54,415 nt of DNA from an uncultured Clostridia bacterium (GTDB taxonomy: Bacteria > Bacillota > Clostridia > Oscillospirales > Ruminococcaceae), in assembly GCA_947629785.1 (NCBI GenBank), contig CANRFB010000010.1, positions 1 through 54,415 on the forward strand, read 5' to 3'. The notes under the pieces were generated by a model that was given only the letters and a program-made list of their open reading frames with translations, searched no databases and was not told where the DNA came from. Each line of letters opens with the position of its first letter. Position 1 is the stretch's first letter. Position numbers and translations under genes: made by a program. Below, piece after piece: positions 25,279-34,324 of the stretch.

Positions 25279-25758
25279 TTGCTGGACAAATTTATCGCAA
25301 AAGTATTGTCGGTTTTCCCGGAATTTATACGGGATTTTTACTATAAACACGAAAGCGTTATGCTTTACCTGATAGTCGGGGCTATGACTACCGCCGTTTC
25401 GGTAATTGCGCAGTATATCCCCGCATTTTTCGGTCTGCCTACGGAAATAAATACTGTTATAAGCTGGATATGTGCCGTTACTTTTGCCTTTTTCACGAAT
25501 AAGGCATGGGTCTTTAAGAATGACGAAAGGTCAAAAGCCGCTTGGATAAAGCAAGCCGCGTCATTCTACGGCGCAAGGCTTTTCACCCTTGCCTTGGAAT
25601 TTGCGTTCATGGTCATTACCGTGAGAATACTGGAACAGAACGAGTATGTAATGAAACTTATCGCGCAGGTGTTTGTGCTGGTAACAAATTACCTGTTCAG
25701 CAAATTCTTTATATTCAGAAAGAATTCCCCCGAAAAGGAGAACGGCGAAGATGTTTAA
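25279..25758 (+). CDS. GtrA-like four-helix membrane protein
   Basis: 159 residues with four hydrophobic segments and the family features YLIVGAMTTAVS near the start, ICAVTFAFFTNKAWVFK in the middle and NYLFSKFFIF at the end. GtrA/DPMS-type proteins are thought to help move polyprenyl-linked sugars across the membrane. The start is a TTG eight bases after GGAGG. It overlaps the following ABC gene by 8 bases, so its product is probably made together with the exporter. No glycosyltransferase is next to it. Confidence 0.8.
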   Translation: MLDKFIAKVLSVFPEFIRDFYYKHESVMLYLIVGAMTTAVSVIAQYIPAFFGLPTEINTVISWICAVTFAFFTNKAWVFKNDERSKAAWIKQAASFYGARLFTLALEFAFMVITVRILEQNEYVMKLIAQVFVLVTNYLFSKFFIFRKNSPEKENGEDV

Positions 25759-27481
25759 ACTTGCTAAAAAATACCTCCCCGCTTTCAAGAAAGAACTTAT
25801 AATCGGTCCCGCCGCGAAACTTGCCGAAGCTATCCTTGAACTTATCGTTCCCCTTATCATGGCGGATATTATCGACGTGGGAATAAACGGCGGCGCAGGG
25901 AAAGCCTATATCTGCCGCATGGGCGGGATAATGATATTAATGGGCGTTTTCGGACTTGCCAGCGCCCTTGTATGCCAGTACCTTGCTTCAAAGGCTTCCC
26001 AAGGCGTGGGAACGGTCATAAGAAACGACCTTTTCGGGAAAATATGCAGTATGTCACATTCCGAAATTGACAATTTCGGAACGCCGTCGCTTATAAACCG
26101 CGTTACGAACGATGTCAATCAGGTGCAGAACGCCGTCGCCATGCTGATACGCCTTGTGGTCCGCGCGCCCTTTCTCGTAATAGGCGCGGCGGTAATGGCT
26201 ATGACTATCGACCTGAAACTGTCGGTAATATTCCTTGCAGTCGCGCCGCTGACGGCAATTACCATTTATCTGGTAATGTCCCGCTCCGTGCCGTTCTACA
26301 AGGTCATTCAGAAGAAGCTCGACCGCATAGGTCTTGTTACCCGCGAAAGCCTTTCGGGGGCAAGAGTTATCCGCGCATTTTCCCGCGAAGAAGCCGAGGA
26401 ACGCCGTTTCGGCGAGGCGAACGCCGACTATTCCGAAACTTCCCTGCGGGTGGGCAGACTTTCCGTTCTTTTAAATCCGCTAACATATGCCATTATGAAC
26501 CTTGCTATCGGTGTAATTGTGTGGTTCGGCGGTTTCCGTGTAAATGCGGGCGATTTAACGCAAGGACAGGTAATAGCTTTCGTAAATTATATGACGCAGA
26601 TTTCCCTTGCGCTTGTGGTAGTGGCAAATCTTGTGGTGATATTCACAAAAGCGGCGGCGTGTTCGGTGAGAATCAATGAAGTCCTTGACACCGAACCCTC
26701 AATTACCGACGGGAACGGCGCGGAAGAAGTTTCGGACGCGCCTGCAATAGAGTTCAGGAACGTTTCGTTCTCCTATCATTCGGATGGCGACTGCGCTCTT
26801 GAAAATATCAGCTTTTCGGTGAAACGCGGCGAAACTCTCGGCATAATCGGCGGTACGGGTTCGGGAAAATCCACTCTTGTGAACCTTATCCCCCGTTTTT
26901 ACGATGCGGACAGCGGTGAAATTCTCATAAACGGCGCGGACGTCCGCAGTTACAAGCTTGAACCGCTCCGCACGAAAGTGGGAGTCGTTCCCCAGAAAGC
27001 ATTGTTATTTTCGGGAACGGTTGCGGAAAACCTCCGCTGGGGACGGGAAAACGCCTCGGAGGAGGATCTGAAAAAAGCCGCCGGAATCGCGCAGGCGGCG
27101 GAATTTATCGAAAAAATGCCCGAGGGCTATAACACCTATATCGCACAGGGCGGACGGAATCTTTCGGGCGGGCAGAAACAGCGTCTCACAATAGCAAGAG
27201 CGCTGACCGCAAACCCCGAAATACTGATACTTGACGACAGTGCTTCCGCTCTTGACCTTGCCACCGACGCGGCGCTGCGGAAAGCAATTTCCGAAAATAC
27301 CGCGGGAATGACGGTGGTCATAGTTTCCCAAAGGGCAAACTCACTGCGGAACGCCGACAAGATAATCGTTCTTGACGACGGCGAAGCCGTGGGCATAGGC
27401 ACTCACGAGGAACTTATGGAAAACTGCGAAATTTACCGTGAAATCGTTATGTCGCAGGAAAGCGGGGTGAAAGGCGCATGA
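25751..27481 (+). CDS. ABC exporter subunit A (degenerate catalytic site)
   Basis: 576 residues: six-helix exporter membrane domain (about 1-310) and nucleotide-binding domain with Walker A GGTGSGKST, signature LSGGQKQR and Walker B ILILDDSAS. The catalytic Glu after the Walker B Asp is replaced by Asp496. This is the mark of the inactive site in heterodimeric exporters of the BmrCD/LmrCD/TM287-288 type. It overlaps the next gene, the partner subunit, by four bases (ATGA). The complex probably exports drugs, lipids or peptides; substrate not predictable. AAAGGAG is at good distance from the ATG. Confidence 0.9.
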   Translation: MFKLAKKYLPAFKKELIIGPAAKLAEAILELIVPLIMADIIDVGINGGAGKAYICRMGGIMILMGVFGLASALVCQYLASKASQGVGTVIRNDLFGKICSMSHSEIDNFGTPSLINRVTNDVNQVQNAVAMLIRLVVRAPFLVIGAAVMAMTIDLKLSVIFLAVAPLTAITIYLVMSRSVPFYKVIQKKLDRIGLVTRESLSGARVIRAFSREEAEERRFGEANADYSETSLRVGRLSVLLNPLTYAIMNLAIGVIVWFGGFRVNAGDLTQGQVIAFVNYMTQISLALVVVANLVVIFTKAAACSVRINEVLDTEPSITDGNGAEEVSDAPAIEFRNVSFSYHSDGDCALENISFSVKRGETLGIIGGTGSGKSTLVNLIPRFYDADSGEILINGADVRSYKLEPLRTKVGVVPQKALLFSGTVAENLRWGRENASEEDLKKAAGIAQAAEFIEKMPEGYNTYIAQGGRNLSGGQKQRLTIARALTANPEILILDDSASALDLATDAALRKAISENTAGMTVVIVSQRANSLRNADKIIVLDDGEAVGIGTHEELMENCEIYREIVMSQESGVKGA

Positions 27482-29226
27482 AAAAGAAAGGCATTACAAT
27501 GCGGCTTTTCGGTTACACGAAGCCTTTCGCATATCTGCTGATACCCGCGTTCCTGTCGGCGGTGATAAGCGTGCTTCTGTCGCTGTACGTTCCCATACTC
27601 GTGGGACGTGGAATAGACTACATCATCGGGAAGAATAATGTTGATTTCCCCATGATAAAAAAATATGTGATAACCATTTTCATAACGGTAATACTTTCCT
27701 CTGTTTTCAACTGGATAATGTCATTCTGCACATACAAGATAACCTACCGAGCCGTAAGCGATATGCGGAAAGAGCTTTACGCAAAATTCAACCGTCTGCC
27801 GCTGGGGTATATCGACAGCACGCCCCACGGCGATCTTATCGGAAGAATGTCCGCGGATATTGAGCTTATTTCGGACGGAATGTTACAGTGCTTTTCCCAG
27901 TTCCTGACGGGTATCGTCACCATTGTGGGAACTATCGTTTTCATGCTTCGGATAAACGTCCGCGTTGCGCTTATTGTCGTTCTGATAACTCCGCTTTCGC
28001 TGTTTGCGGCGGCGTTCATAACAAAGCTTTGCCGCGACAAGTTCAAGGAGCAGTCCGCGATCCGCGGCGAACTTACAGGCTGCGCGGAAGAACTCATTGG
28101 CGGGCAGAAAGTGGTAAAGGCTTTTGCCTATGAATCGCGGGCAAATGAAAAGTTTAGCGAAATTAACGGCAGACTTTACAAATGCGGAGTCCTTGCACAG
28201 TTCTTTTCGGCGCTGACAAACCCCACCACACGTTTTGTAAACGGCATTGTTTACGCGGCGGCGGGAGTTTTCGGGGCAATTTCGGTAATAAGCGGCGCGG
28301 CGGGTTCAATGTCCGTTGGGCAGATAGCAACATTTTTAAGTTATGCGAACCAGTACACCAAGCCGTTCAATGAAATTACGGGCGTTATCACCGAACTGCA
28401 ATCGGCGATAGCTTCCGCGGGGCGGGTATTTGCCGTTCTTGACGAGCAGGAAGAAATTCCCGAGAAAGTTCCTGCCGAGCCTGCAAACGCTGACGGCAGA
28501 GTGAAAATGGAAAACGTATCATTCAGCTACAAGCCCGAACAGAAACTTCTGGAAAATGTCAATTTAAACATAAAGTCGGGACAGCGTATAGCCATTGTAG
28601 GACCTACAGGCTGCGGAAAGACAACGCTTATAAATCTGCTTATGCGGTTCTATGACGTCCGCGGAGGCGCGATAAAAATAGGCGGAACGGACATTCGGGA
28701 CATGAAGCGCCGTGAACTGCGTTCCTCCTTCGGAATGGTATTGCAGGATACATGGATATTTACGGGAACGGTGCGGGAAAACATCGCATACGGCAGACCC
28801 GACGCCACGGACGAGGAAATTCTTGCGGCGGCGAAACTCTGCCATTGTCACAGTTTTATACGCCGTTTGCCAAAAGGTTATGACACGGTAGTTTCCGAGG
28901 ACAGCGGAACGCTTTCACAAGGGCAGAAGCAGCTTCTCTGCATAGCGCGTATCGCGCTTACCGATCCGCCCATGCTGATACTTGACGAAGCGACTTCCAG
29001 CATAGACACCCGCACGGAACTGAAGATACAAAGCGCGTTCGCAAAGCTGATGAAAGGCAAGACGAGTTTTATAATCGCACACAGGCTTTCCACCATAAAG
29101 GACGCGGACGTTATCCTTGTAATGAAAGACGGGAACATCATCGAGCAGGGCGACCATGACTCGCTTCTTGCCAAAAACGGATTTTACGCGCAACTCTACA
29201 ACTCCCAGTTTCTTAATGAGAGTTGA
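27478..29226 (+). CDS. ABC exporter subunit B (catalytic)
   Basis: 582 residues with the same layout as subunit A. Walker A GPTGCGKTT; Walker B LILDEATSS with the catalytic Glu504 intact; H-loop IIAHRLSTI. Its signature reads LSQGQKQ instead of LSGGQ, so the altered signature of B faces the altered Walker B of A. The heterodimer therefore has one full and one degenerate ATP site. The terminal ES and stop lie in a GAGAGTTGA repeat stretch. Confidence 0.9.
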   Translation: MKKKGITMRLFGYTKPFAYLLIPAFLSAVISVLLSLYVPILVGRGIDYIIGKNNVDFPMIKKYVITIFITVILSSVFNWIMSFCTYKITYRAVSDMRKELYAKFNRLPLGYIDSTPHGDLIGRMSADIELISDGMLQCFSQFLTGIVTIVGTIVFMLRINVRVALIVVLITPLSLFAAAFITKLCRDKFKEQSAIRGELTGCAEELIGGQKVVKAFAYESRANEKFSEINGRLYKCGVLAQFFSALTNPTTRFVNGIVYAAAGVFGAISVISGAAGSMSVGQIATFLSYANQYTKPFNEITGVITELQSAIASAGRVFAVLDEQEEIPEKVPAEPANADGRVKMENVSFSYKPEQKLLENVNLNIKSGQRIAIVGPTGCGKTTLINLLMRFYDVRGGAIKIGGTDIRDMKRRELRSSFGMVLQDTWIFTGTVRENIAYGRPDATDEEILAAAKLCHCHSFIRRLPKGYDTVVSEDSGTLSQGQKQLLCIARIALTDPPMLILDEATSSIDTRTELKIQSAFAKLMKGKTSFIIAHRLSTIKDADVILVMKDGNIIEQGDHDSLLAKNGFYAQLYNSQFLNES

Positions 29227-29513
29227 CTACAGAGTTGAGAGTAGAGAGTTAAGAGTTGAGAGCAGGCTGAGCCTGCACGCTTTCAGGCAAAGTTTAGTGA
29301 TTTTCAGTCTAAATATACCGTGCATTAGGTAAAATTTTATCTGCAAAAAATTGAAAGTTGAGAGCAGGCTGAGCCTGCACCCAATCAGGCAAAGTTTAGT
29401 GATTTTCAGTCTAAATATACCGTGCATTAAGTGAAATTTTATCTGTAAAAAATTGAAAGTTGAGATATAAGCGTTACTGCAATATCTCAACTCTCAACTA
29501 TTGACTCTTTAAA
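29219..29513. repeat. palindromic repeat region with 102-bp tandem duplication
   Basis: Two consecutive 102-bp units start at 29,255 and 29,357. Each carries GTTGAGAGCAGGCTGAGCC, CAGGCAAAGTTTAGTGATT and AAATATACCGTGCATTA, that is, one outer arm of the palindromic element. A stem GAGATATAAGCG / ATATCTCAACTCTCAAC closes the region and may terminate both flanking transcripts, which converge here. Confidence 0.75.
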
Positions 29514-29675
29514 TTACGCTTTAAAAATATGCAGGCTTGCTTCTATCCTGTCAATTTGTGCCTGAAGTTCCTTAGTCAGTTTTTCGGTTTCGCCGCTTTT
29601 TAAAAGCTTTAACCAGTCTTTGTAAATAATAAGGTCTTTCCGCAGGGAATCTTTATACTGAATATCTGTCGGCAT
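29514..29675 (-). CDS. small coiled-coil-like ORF (53 aa)
   Basis: Not recognised. Begins MPTDIQYKDSLRKDL and is a highly charged helical protein with a hydrophobic patch (IIYKDWLKLL). AAAGGAG precedes the ATG. It is the second of two tiny ORFs on one transcript, 15 bases after the first, and both start with MPTD. The strong ribosome site, shared start and good promoter argue that it is a real gene. Its stop (TAA) lies at the edge of the repeat region. Confidence 0.65.
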   Translation of the reverse strand: MPTDIQYKDSLRKDLIIYKDWLKLLKSGETEKLTKELQAQIDRIEASLHIFKA

Positions 29676-29690
29676 ACTGTTCACACTCCT

Positions 29691-29840
29691 TTATTTGCCA
29701 TGGTTTTCGCAGATAGCTTCATATTTTTCTGTCAGTTTTTTAAAATCTTCAAGTGTTTCACAGCTTTGCAGTTCATTTAAGAATTTCTGCTGTTCAAGCT
29801 GTTTTGCAAGTCTTTCAATAATTTCCGCATCGGTCGGCAT
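29691..29840 (-). CDS. small helical ORF (49 aa)
   Basis: Not recognised. Starts MPTDAEIIERLAKQLEQQ, Glu/Lys/Gln-rich and likely a short amphipathic coil. The start shares MPTD with its downstream neighbour, and the context GAGTGAAC before the ATG is shared with the small ORF at 39,173. It has a perfect consensus promoter 34 bases upstream. A paired regulator, a small structural protein or an element-borne protein are all possible. Confidence 0.65.
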   Translation of the reverse strand: MPTDAEIIERLAKQLEQQKFLNELQSCETLEDFKKLTEKYEAICENHGK

Positions 29841-29874
29841 TGCGTTCACTCACTTGTTAATATATTTTACCTAT

Positions 29875-29903
29875 ATTATAGCGGGTTTTAAGCAATATGT
29901 CAA
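29875..29903 (-). promoter_or_regulatory. promoter of the two small ORFs
   Basis: Minus strand: perfect TTGACA (29,898-29,903), 17-base spacer, perfect TATAAT (29,875-29,880). It directly touches the CAGCCTGCTC end of a repeat. Confidence 0.8.
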
Positions 29904-30110
29904 GAGCAGGCTGAGCCTTGCAGCAGAGTTGAGAGTTAAGAGTTAAGAGTTGAGATACTGACGGAACTTCCTGATTTACTTTTTTATGAAAATTATACAA
30001 AATTAAAAATTTTCATAAAACTAAATTTAAAAACAGAACACTTAAAAATTTTGTCAATATCTTAACTCTTAACTCTCCACTCTTAACTCTTAATAAATTT
30101 ACGGGAGGAA
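29904..30110. repeat. repeat region containing a 136-bp inverted-repeat element
   Basis: AGCAGGCTGAGCCTTG and GAGTTAAG heptads lead into an element at 29,940-30,075 with ends GAGTTAAGAGTTGAGATACTG and the inverted GTCAATATCTTAACTC. The interior is AT-rich with an AATTTTCATAAA / TTATGAAAATT stem. The same element occurs in opposite orientation at 32,137-32,315. No promoter of the next gene is obvious; it may be read from within this element. Confidence 0.7.
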
Positions 30111-30116
30111 TTTAAA

Positions 30117-31079
30117 ATGTTCATTAAGGGCTTTACTTACGGTTTTGACGGCAGGAAAGGTTTATACCGCACTGCCGAAGCGCAGGAGTCAATGGAACGT
30201 CTCGCCGCGCTTGGCGGAGACTGGGCGGCGCTTGCGTTCACGGTCTTGCAGGACAGTTTCAGTTCAACGCTTATCCGCCCCGATTTCCGATACACGGTAA
30301 CGGACAAGGATATAACAAAAGCAGTGGAAAAACTTCATGCCCTCGGTCTGAAAGTCTGCATGAAGCCTATGGTAAACTGCGCCGACGGTATCTGGAGAGC
30401 AAATATCTTCTTCCCCGAAAGGGAAACGGGCGACAAGGACTACTGGAAAGAATGGTTCGGCAGCTATGCGGCGTTCCTATGCCACTATGCGGAAATTGCC
30501 GAGGACACCGGCTGCGAAATGTTCTGCGTGGGCTGCGAAATGCTCGGCACGGAGCAGCGTGTTGAACAGTGGCGGGAAACTATCCGTCAGGTGCGGGAAA
30601 TTTATCACGGTCCGCTTGTCTACAACACCAACCACGGCAAGGAATTCGGTGTGAAGTGGTGGGACGCGGTGGACTACATAGGCACTTCCGCATATTTCGG
30701 CGTGGGAAAAGTTCCCGGCGACAGCGAGGAGAATATGTACCGCGAATGGCTGAAACAATCGGAGAACCTTGCCCGTCTTTCGGAGGAAAACGGCGGGAAA
30801 CAGGTCATTTTCATGGAGATAGGCTGCCGAAGCGCAAAGGGCTGCGCCATGATGCCTTACGATTTCAGCCACAGGGAATTTCCCTATGGCGAGGACGAAC
30901 AGGCGAACTTCTATAACTCCTGTATGCGCGCCATGTGGGACAAAAAGTGGTTCGCGGGCTTCTTCTGGTGGGATTGGTACACAAAACTTCCGCAGCGTTC
31001 CCCCGAATTGGGATTCTCCATTGTGGGCAAAAAGGCGGAGCAGGTCGTTCGGGAATGGTACGCAAAAGAGCATTTTTAA
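30117..31079 (+). CDS. glycoside hydrolase family 113-like (beta-mannanase-type)
   Basis: 320 residues, a compact (beta/alpha)8 enzyme without signal peptide, so cytoplasmic. Features match GH113: KGFTYGF at the start, Glu141 in FCVGCEML as probable acid/base, Glu234 in VIFMEIGCRS as probable nucleophile, and GFFWWDWY near the end. Such enzymes cleave beta-1,4-mannose linkages, here probably imported manno-oligosaccharides. AT-rich leader with GGGAGG before the ATG. It stands alone, 0.2 kb before speD, bracketed with it by two inverted copies of the same intergenic element. Confidence 0.75.
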   Translation: MFIKGFTYGFDGRKGLYRTAEAQESMERLAALGGDWAALAFTVLQDSFSSTLIRPDFRYTVTDKDITKAVEKLHALGLKVCMKPMVNCADGIWRANIFFPERETGDKDYWKEWFGSYAAFLCHYAEIAEDTGCEMFCVGCEMLGTEQRVEQWRETIRQVREIYHGPLVYNTNHGKEFGVKWWDAVDYIGTSAYFGVGKVPGDSEENMYREWLKQSENLARLSEENGGKQVIFMEIGCRSAKGCAMMPYDFSHREFPYGEDEQANFYNSCMRAMWDKKWFAGFFWWDWYTKLPQRSPELGFSIVGKKAEQVVREWYAKEHF

Positions 31080-31193
31080 AAAATTCCCACATAATACCAT
31101 AGTGAGAATTTGCAAGGATATGGGAGCATTAAAGAGAATTTAAAAGATTTTAAAATATTTGTCTTGAATTCAAAAGAAATTTGCGGAAATCTA

Positions 31194-31222
31194 TTGACAT
31201 TTTCGGGTTTTTGGCGTATCAT
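31194..31222 (+). promoter_or_regulatory. promoter of the polyamine operon
   Basis: Perfect TTGACA (31,194-31,199), 17-base spacer, TATCAT (31,217-31,222), about 33 bases before the speD start. Confidence 0.7.
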
Positions 31223-31254
31223 TCAATGTATGGATATTTCAAAACGAAAGGAAC

Positions 31255-32064
31255 GTGAGGATAGGGTTGAACGACAAGCTCAAGCTTTTCGGCTTCAATA
31301 ATCTTACCAAGACTCTCAGCTTTAACATTTACGATATTTGCTATGCAAAAAGCGCGAGGGAACAGCAGGATTATATCAAATACATTGACGAACAGTACAA
31401 TTCCGACCGTCTGACGAAGATCCTCTGCGACGTTACGGAAATGATTGGCGCGCACGTGCTGAATATTTCCAAGCAGGACTATGACCCGCAGGGCGCGTCG
31501 GTGACAATACTGGTTTCGGACAAGGATATAGAAGATATTGACGCATCCTGCAATATGGGCAAGGTGGGCGGTATCGCCAAGCAGAGCATTGCCGGACATC
31601 TGGACAAAAGCCATCTCACGGTGCATACCTATCCCGAATTTCACCCGGACAATGAAATTACCACTTTCCGCGTGGATATAGACGTTTCCACCTGCGGACA
31701 GACAACGCCTCTAAAATCCCTTGACTATCTTATAGGAAGCTTCGATTCGGATATTATCACCATTGACTACCGCGTACGCGGTTTCACCCGTGACGAACAC
31801 GGCAAGAAGCTGTTCATAGACCATGACATAACTTCCATTCAGGACTATATCAACAAGGACACTCTCGAACGCTATGACGCCGTTGATGTAAATGTTTATC
31901 AGTCCAATATCTTCCACACAAAAATGATGATAAAGGAAATTTTCCTGCAGAATTACCTTTTCAACACCGATACTTACGAGCTTGCGCCCAAACGCAGGCT
32001 TGAAATAAACGATGCGCTCCGCCGCGAAATGATAGAAATTTTCAGCGGAATGAACATCTACTAA
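31255..32064 (+). CDS. speD: S-adenosylmethionine decarboxylase proenzyme
   Basis: 269 residues from the GTG at 31,255. A TTG at 31,267 is equally possible and would leave 265 residues, close to the enterobacterial enzyme. LKLFGFNNLTKTLSF, YDICYAKSA and HLDKSHLTVHTYPEFHP are strongly like the E. coli-type SpeD. Self-cleavage between Lys118 and Ser119 (DKSH) turns Ser into the pyruvoyl cofactor. The product, decarboxylated SAM, donates aminopropyl groups to SpeE, encoded 2.3 kb downstream. It is the first gene of a spermidine set. The 328-base gap to speA is filled by repeats. Confidence 0.93.
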   Translation: MRIGLNDKLKLFGFNNLTKTLSFNIYDICYAKSAREQQDYIKYIDEQYNSDRLTKILCDVTEMIGAHVLNISKQDYDPQGASVTILVSDKDIEDIDASCNMGKVGGIAKQSIAGHLDKSHLTVHTYPEFHPDNEITTFRVDIDVSTCGQTTPLKSLDYLIGSFDSDIITIDYRVRGFTRDEHGKKLFIDHDITSIQDYINKDTLERYDAVDVNVYQSNIFHTKMMIKEIFLQNYLFNTDTYELAPKRRLEINDALRREMIEIFSGMNIY

Positions 32065-32375
<311 letters not shown>

Positions 32376-32392
32376 AAGAAAGGTTGGTGTCT

Positions 32393-33853
32393 ATGCTTGA
32401 TCAGACAAGGGCTCCTGTTTATGAAGCGCTTCTGAAATACCGGGAAGCAAGGATAGTCCCCTTTGACGTTCCCGGACATAAGCACGGAAAAGGCAATCCC
32501 GAACTTACGGGGTTTCTGGGACAGACCTGTCTTGACGTTGACGTAAACTCAATGAAGCCGCTGGACAATCTCTGCCACCCCACTTCCGTTATAAAAGAAT
32601 CGGAGGAACTGGCGGCGGACGCGTTCGGAGCGGCTTACTGCTTTTTTATGGTTGGCGGAACTACTTCCGCGGTGCAGTCGATGATTCTTTCCGTATGCAC
32701 TGCGGGGGATAAGATAATCATGCCCCGAAACGTTCACAGAAGCGCCATCAATTCGCTTATCCTCAGCGGCGCTGTTCCCGTTTATGTAAACCCGGGAGTG
32801 GACTCGCGGCTGGGAATTCCCCTCGGAATGAGCGCGGCGGACGTGGAAAAAGCCGTTCTTGAAAATCCCGACGCAAAAGCCGTTTTCGTCAACAATCCCA
32901 CCTATTACGGCGTTTGCTCCGACCTGAAAAAAATCGTGGAAATTGCCCATTCCCACGGCATGGCTGTGCTTGCGGATGAAGCCCACGGAACACACTTCTA
33001 TTTCGGCGAAGGACTTCCCGTTTCCGCTATGGCTGCGGGAGCGGATATGTCGGCTGTTTCAATGCACAAATCGGGCGGTTCGCTGACTCAGAGCAGTTTC
33101 CTGCTTCTGGGAAAAGGCGCGGAGCGGTTCGGCGTGACGGAGGGGCGCGTCCGCGCGGTTATAAATTTAACACAGACCACAAGCGGTTCATATCTGCTGA
33201 TAACGTCTCTGGATATTTCCAGAAGAAGCCTTGCGGTACACGGCAGGGAAATTATCGGGAAAGCTCTTGAAACTGCAATTTACGCGCGGAAAGAAATTGA
33301 AAACATCGGCGGCTATTACGCTTTCGCCGAGGAACTTATAAACGGCGATGATATTTACGACTTCGACCGCACAAAACTTTCCGTTCACACCCGCGATATA
33401 GGTCTTGCGGGAATAGAAGTCTACGACCTTTTAAGAGACTATTACGACATTCAGATAGAATTCGGCGATATAGGAAATATCCTTGCATACATTTCCGCGG
33501 GAGACAGATGGAAAGACATTGAACGGCTCGTTTCCGCCCTTGCCGAAATAAAACGGAGATTTTCACGGGATAAAGCGGGTATGCTTGAAAACGAATATAT
33601 TGCCCCGAAAGTTGAAACTTCGCCGAGAGAAGCATTTTACGGGAAACAGAAGTCGGTGCCCATTTCCGAAAGCGCAGGAAAGGTAAGCTGCGAGTTTGTA
33701 ATGTGCTATCCCCCGGGAATTCCCATACTTGCCCCCGGCGAACTGATAACCCCCGAAATTCTCGACCATATAAAATATTCCAAAGAACGGGGCTGCATGA
33801 TGACAGGCACCGAGGACATGAACATAGAACGCATTAAAATTATGGATATATGA
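32393..33853 (+). CDS. speA: arginine decarboxylase (Orn/Lys/Arg decarboxylase class I, Bacillus SpeA type)
   Basis: 486 residues, the short Firmicute form. PLP-dependent: Asp195 in LADEAHG binds the ring nitrogen and Lys226 in SMHKSGGSLTQSS forms the aldimine. FDVPGHKHGKGN at the start and the C-terminal EPGI-like YPPGIPILAPGE are family marks. The ATG at 32,393 is preferred over a TTG nine bases earlier since AAAGG then lies at normal distance. Decarboxylation of arginine gives agmatine for SpeB, encoded downstream. Lysine or ornithine use cannot be excluded from sequence, but the speB neighbour supports arginine. A 174-bp MITE-like element begins at its stop codon. Confidence 0.88.
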   Translation: MLDQTRAPVYEALLKYREARIVPFDVPGHKHGKGNPELTGFLGQTCLDVDVNSMKPLDNLCHPTSVIKESEELAADAFGAAYCFFMVGGTTSAVQSMILSVCTAGDKIIMPRNVHRSAINSLILSGAVPVYVNPGVDSRLGIPLGMSAADVEKAVLENPDAKAVFVNNPTYYGVCSDLKKIVEIAHSHGMAVLADEAHGTHFYFGEGLPVSAMAAGADMSAVSMHKSGGSLTQSSFLLLGKGAERFGVTEGRVRAVINLTQTTSGSYLLITSLDISRRSLAVHGREIIGKALETAIYARKEIENIGGYYAFAEELINGDDIYDFDRTKLSVHTRDIGLAGIEVYDLLRDYYDIQIEFGDIGNILAYISAGDRWKDIERLVSALAEIKRRFSRDKAGMLENEYIAPKVETSPREAFYGKQKSVPISESAGKVSCEFVMCYPPGIPILAPGELITPEILDHIKYSKERGCMMTGTEDMNIERIKIMDI

Positions 33854-34026
33854 GGCAATACCGCGCAAAGACCGCCTTACGGCTTTGCCGCACATCTGCT
33901 TGCATATTTTCCGTCATATTGTCCGAAAATCCCTTGAAATACGACAGTATTCCTGCGGGCTTTTCAGACAATCTGACAAAAAATCTGACGGCGCATCTGC
34001 ACGACAATCTTTGTGCGGTATTGCCT
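33853..34026. mobile_element. 174-bp MITE-like element, copy 1
   Basis: Terminal inverted repeats AGGCAATACCGCGCAAAG (33,853-33,870) and CTTTGTGCGGTATTGCCT (34,009-34,026), 17 of 18 matching. TGA flanks both sides, possibly a 3-bp target duplication. The interior contains a long hairpin around GAAATACGACAGTATTCC. A second copy of identical length and about 95% identity lies at 49,265. It has no coding capacity; its first base is the last base of the speA stop codon. Confidence 0.85.
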
Positions 34027-34047
34027 TGATTTCAGGAGGGAAAGTTT

Positions 34048-34311
34048 ATGGAACGCTTTGCAAAGTACAAACGGAGAAACGGTTATCTTTATATAGGACT
34101 GGTGCTGGCGGCGCTTGCCCTGCTGATGATAGCCGTATCGGTGCATGAATTTCTCCATAATGAACCGTTCATTCTGCGGGTAACGGGTTTCGGCGCGGGG
34201 ATATTGTGGGGAGTCGCGGCGTTTGTATGCCTGAGAGCTTACTACCGAATAAACCTGTCGGAACTTTCCTCACTGGGCAGGAAAACCAATCCGGACGATA
34301 AGTTATTATGA
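34048..34311 (+). CDS. small two-helix membrane protein
   Basis: 87 residues with two hydrophobic helices (about 13-35 and 43-65) and basic N-terminus. No family recognised. AGGAGG lies 8 bases before the ATG. It sits inside the polyamine gene set, 13 bases before speE, so cotranscription is near certain. A role in polyamine handling is a guess only. Confidence 0.7.
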   Translation: MERFAKYKRRNGYLYIGLVLAALALLMIAVSVHEFLHNEPFILRVTGFGAGILWGVAAFVCLRAYYRINLSELSSLGRKTNPDDKLL

Positions 34312-34324
34312 AAGGACAACATTT

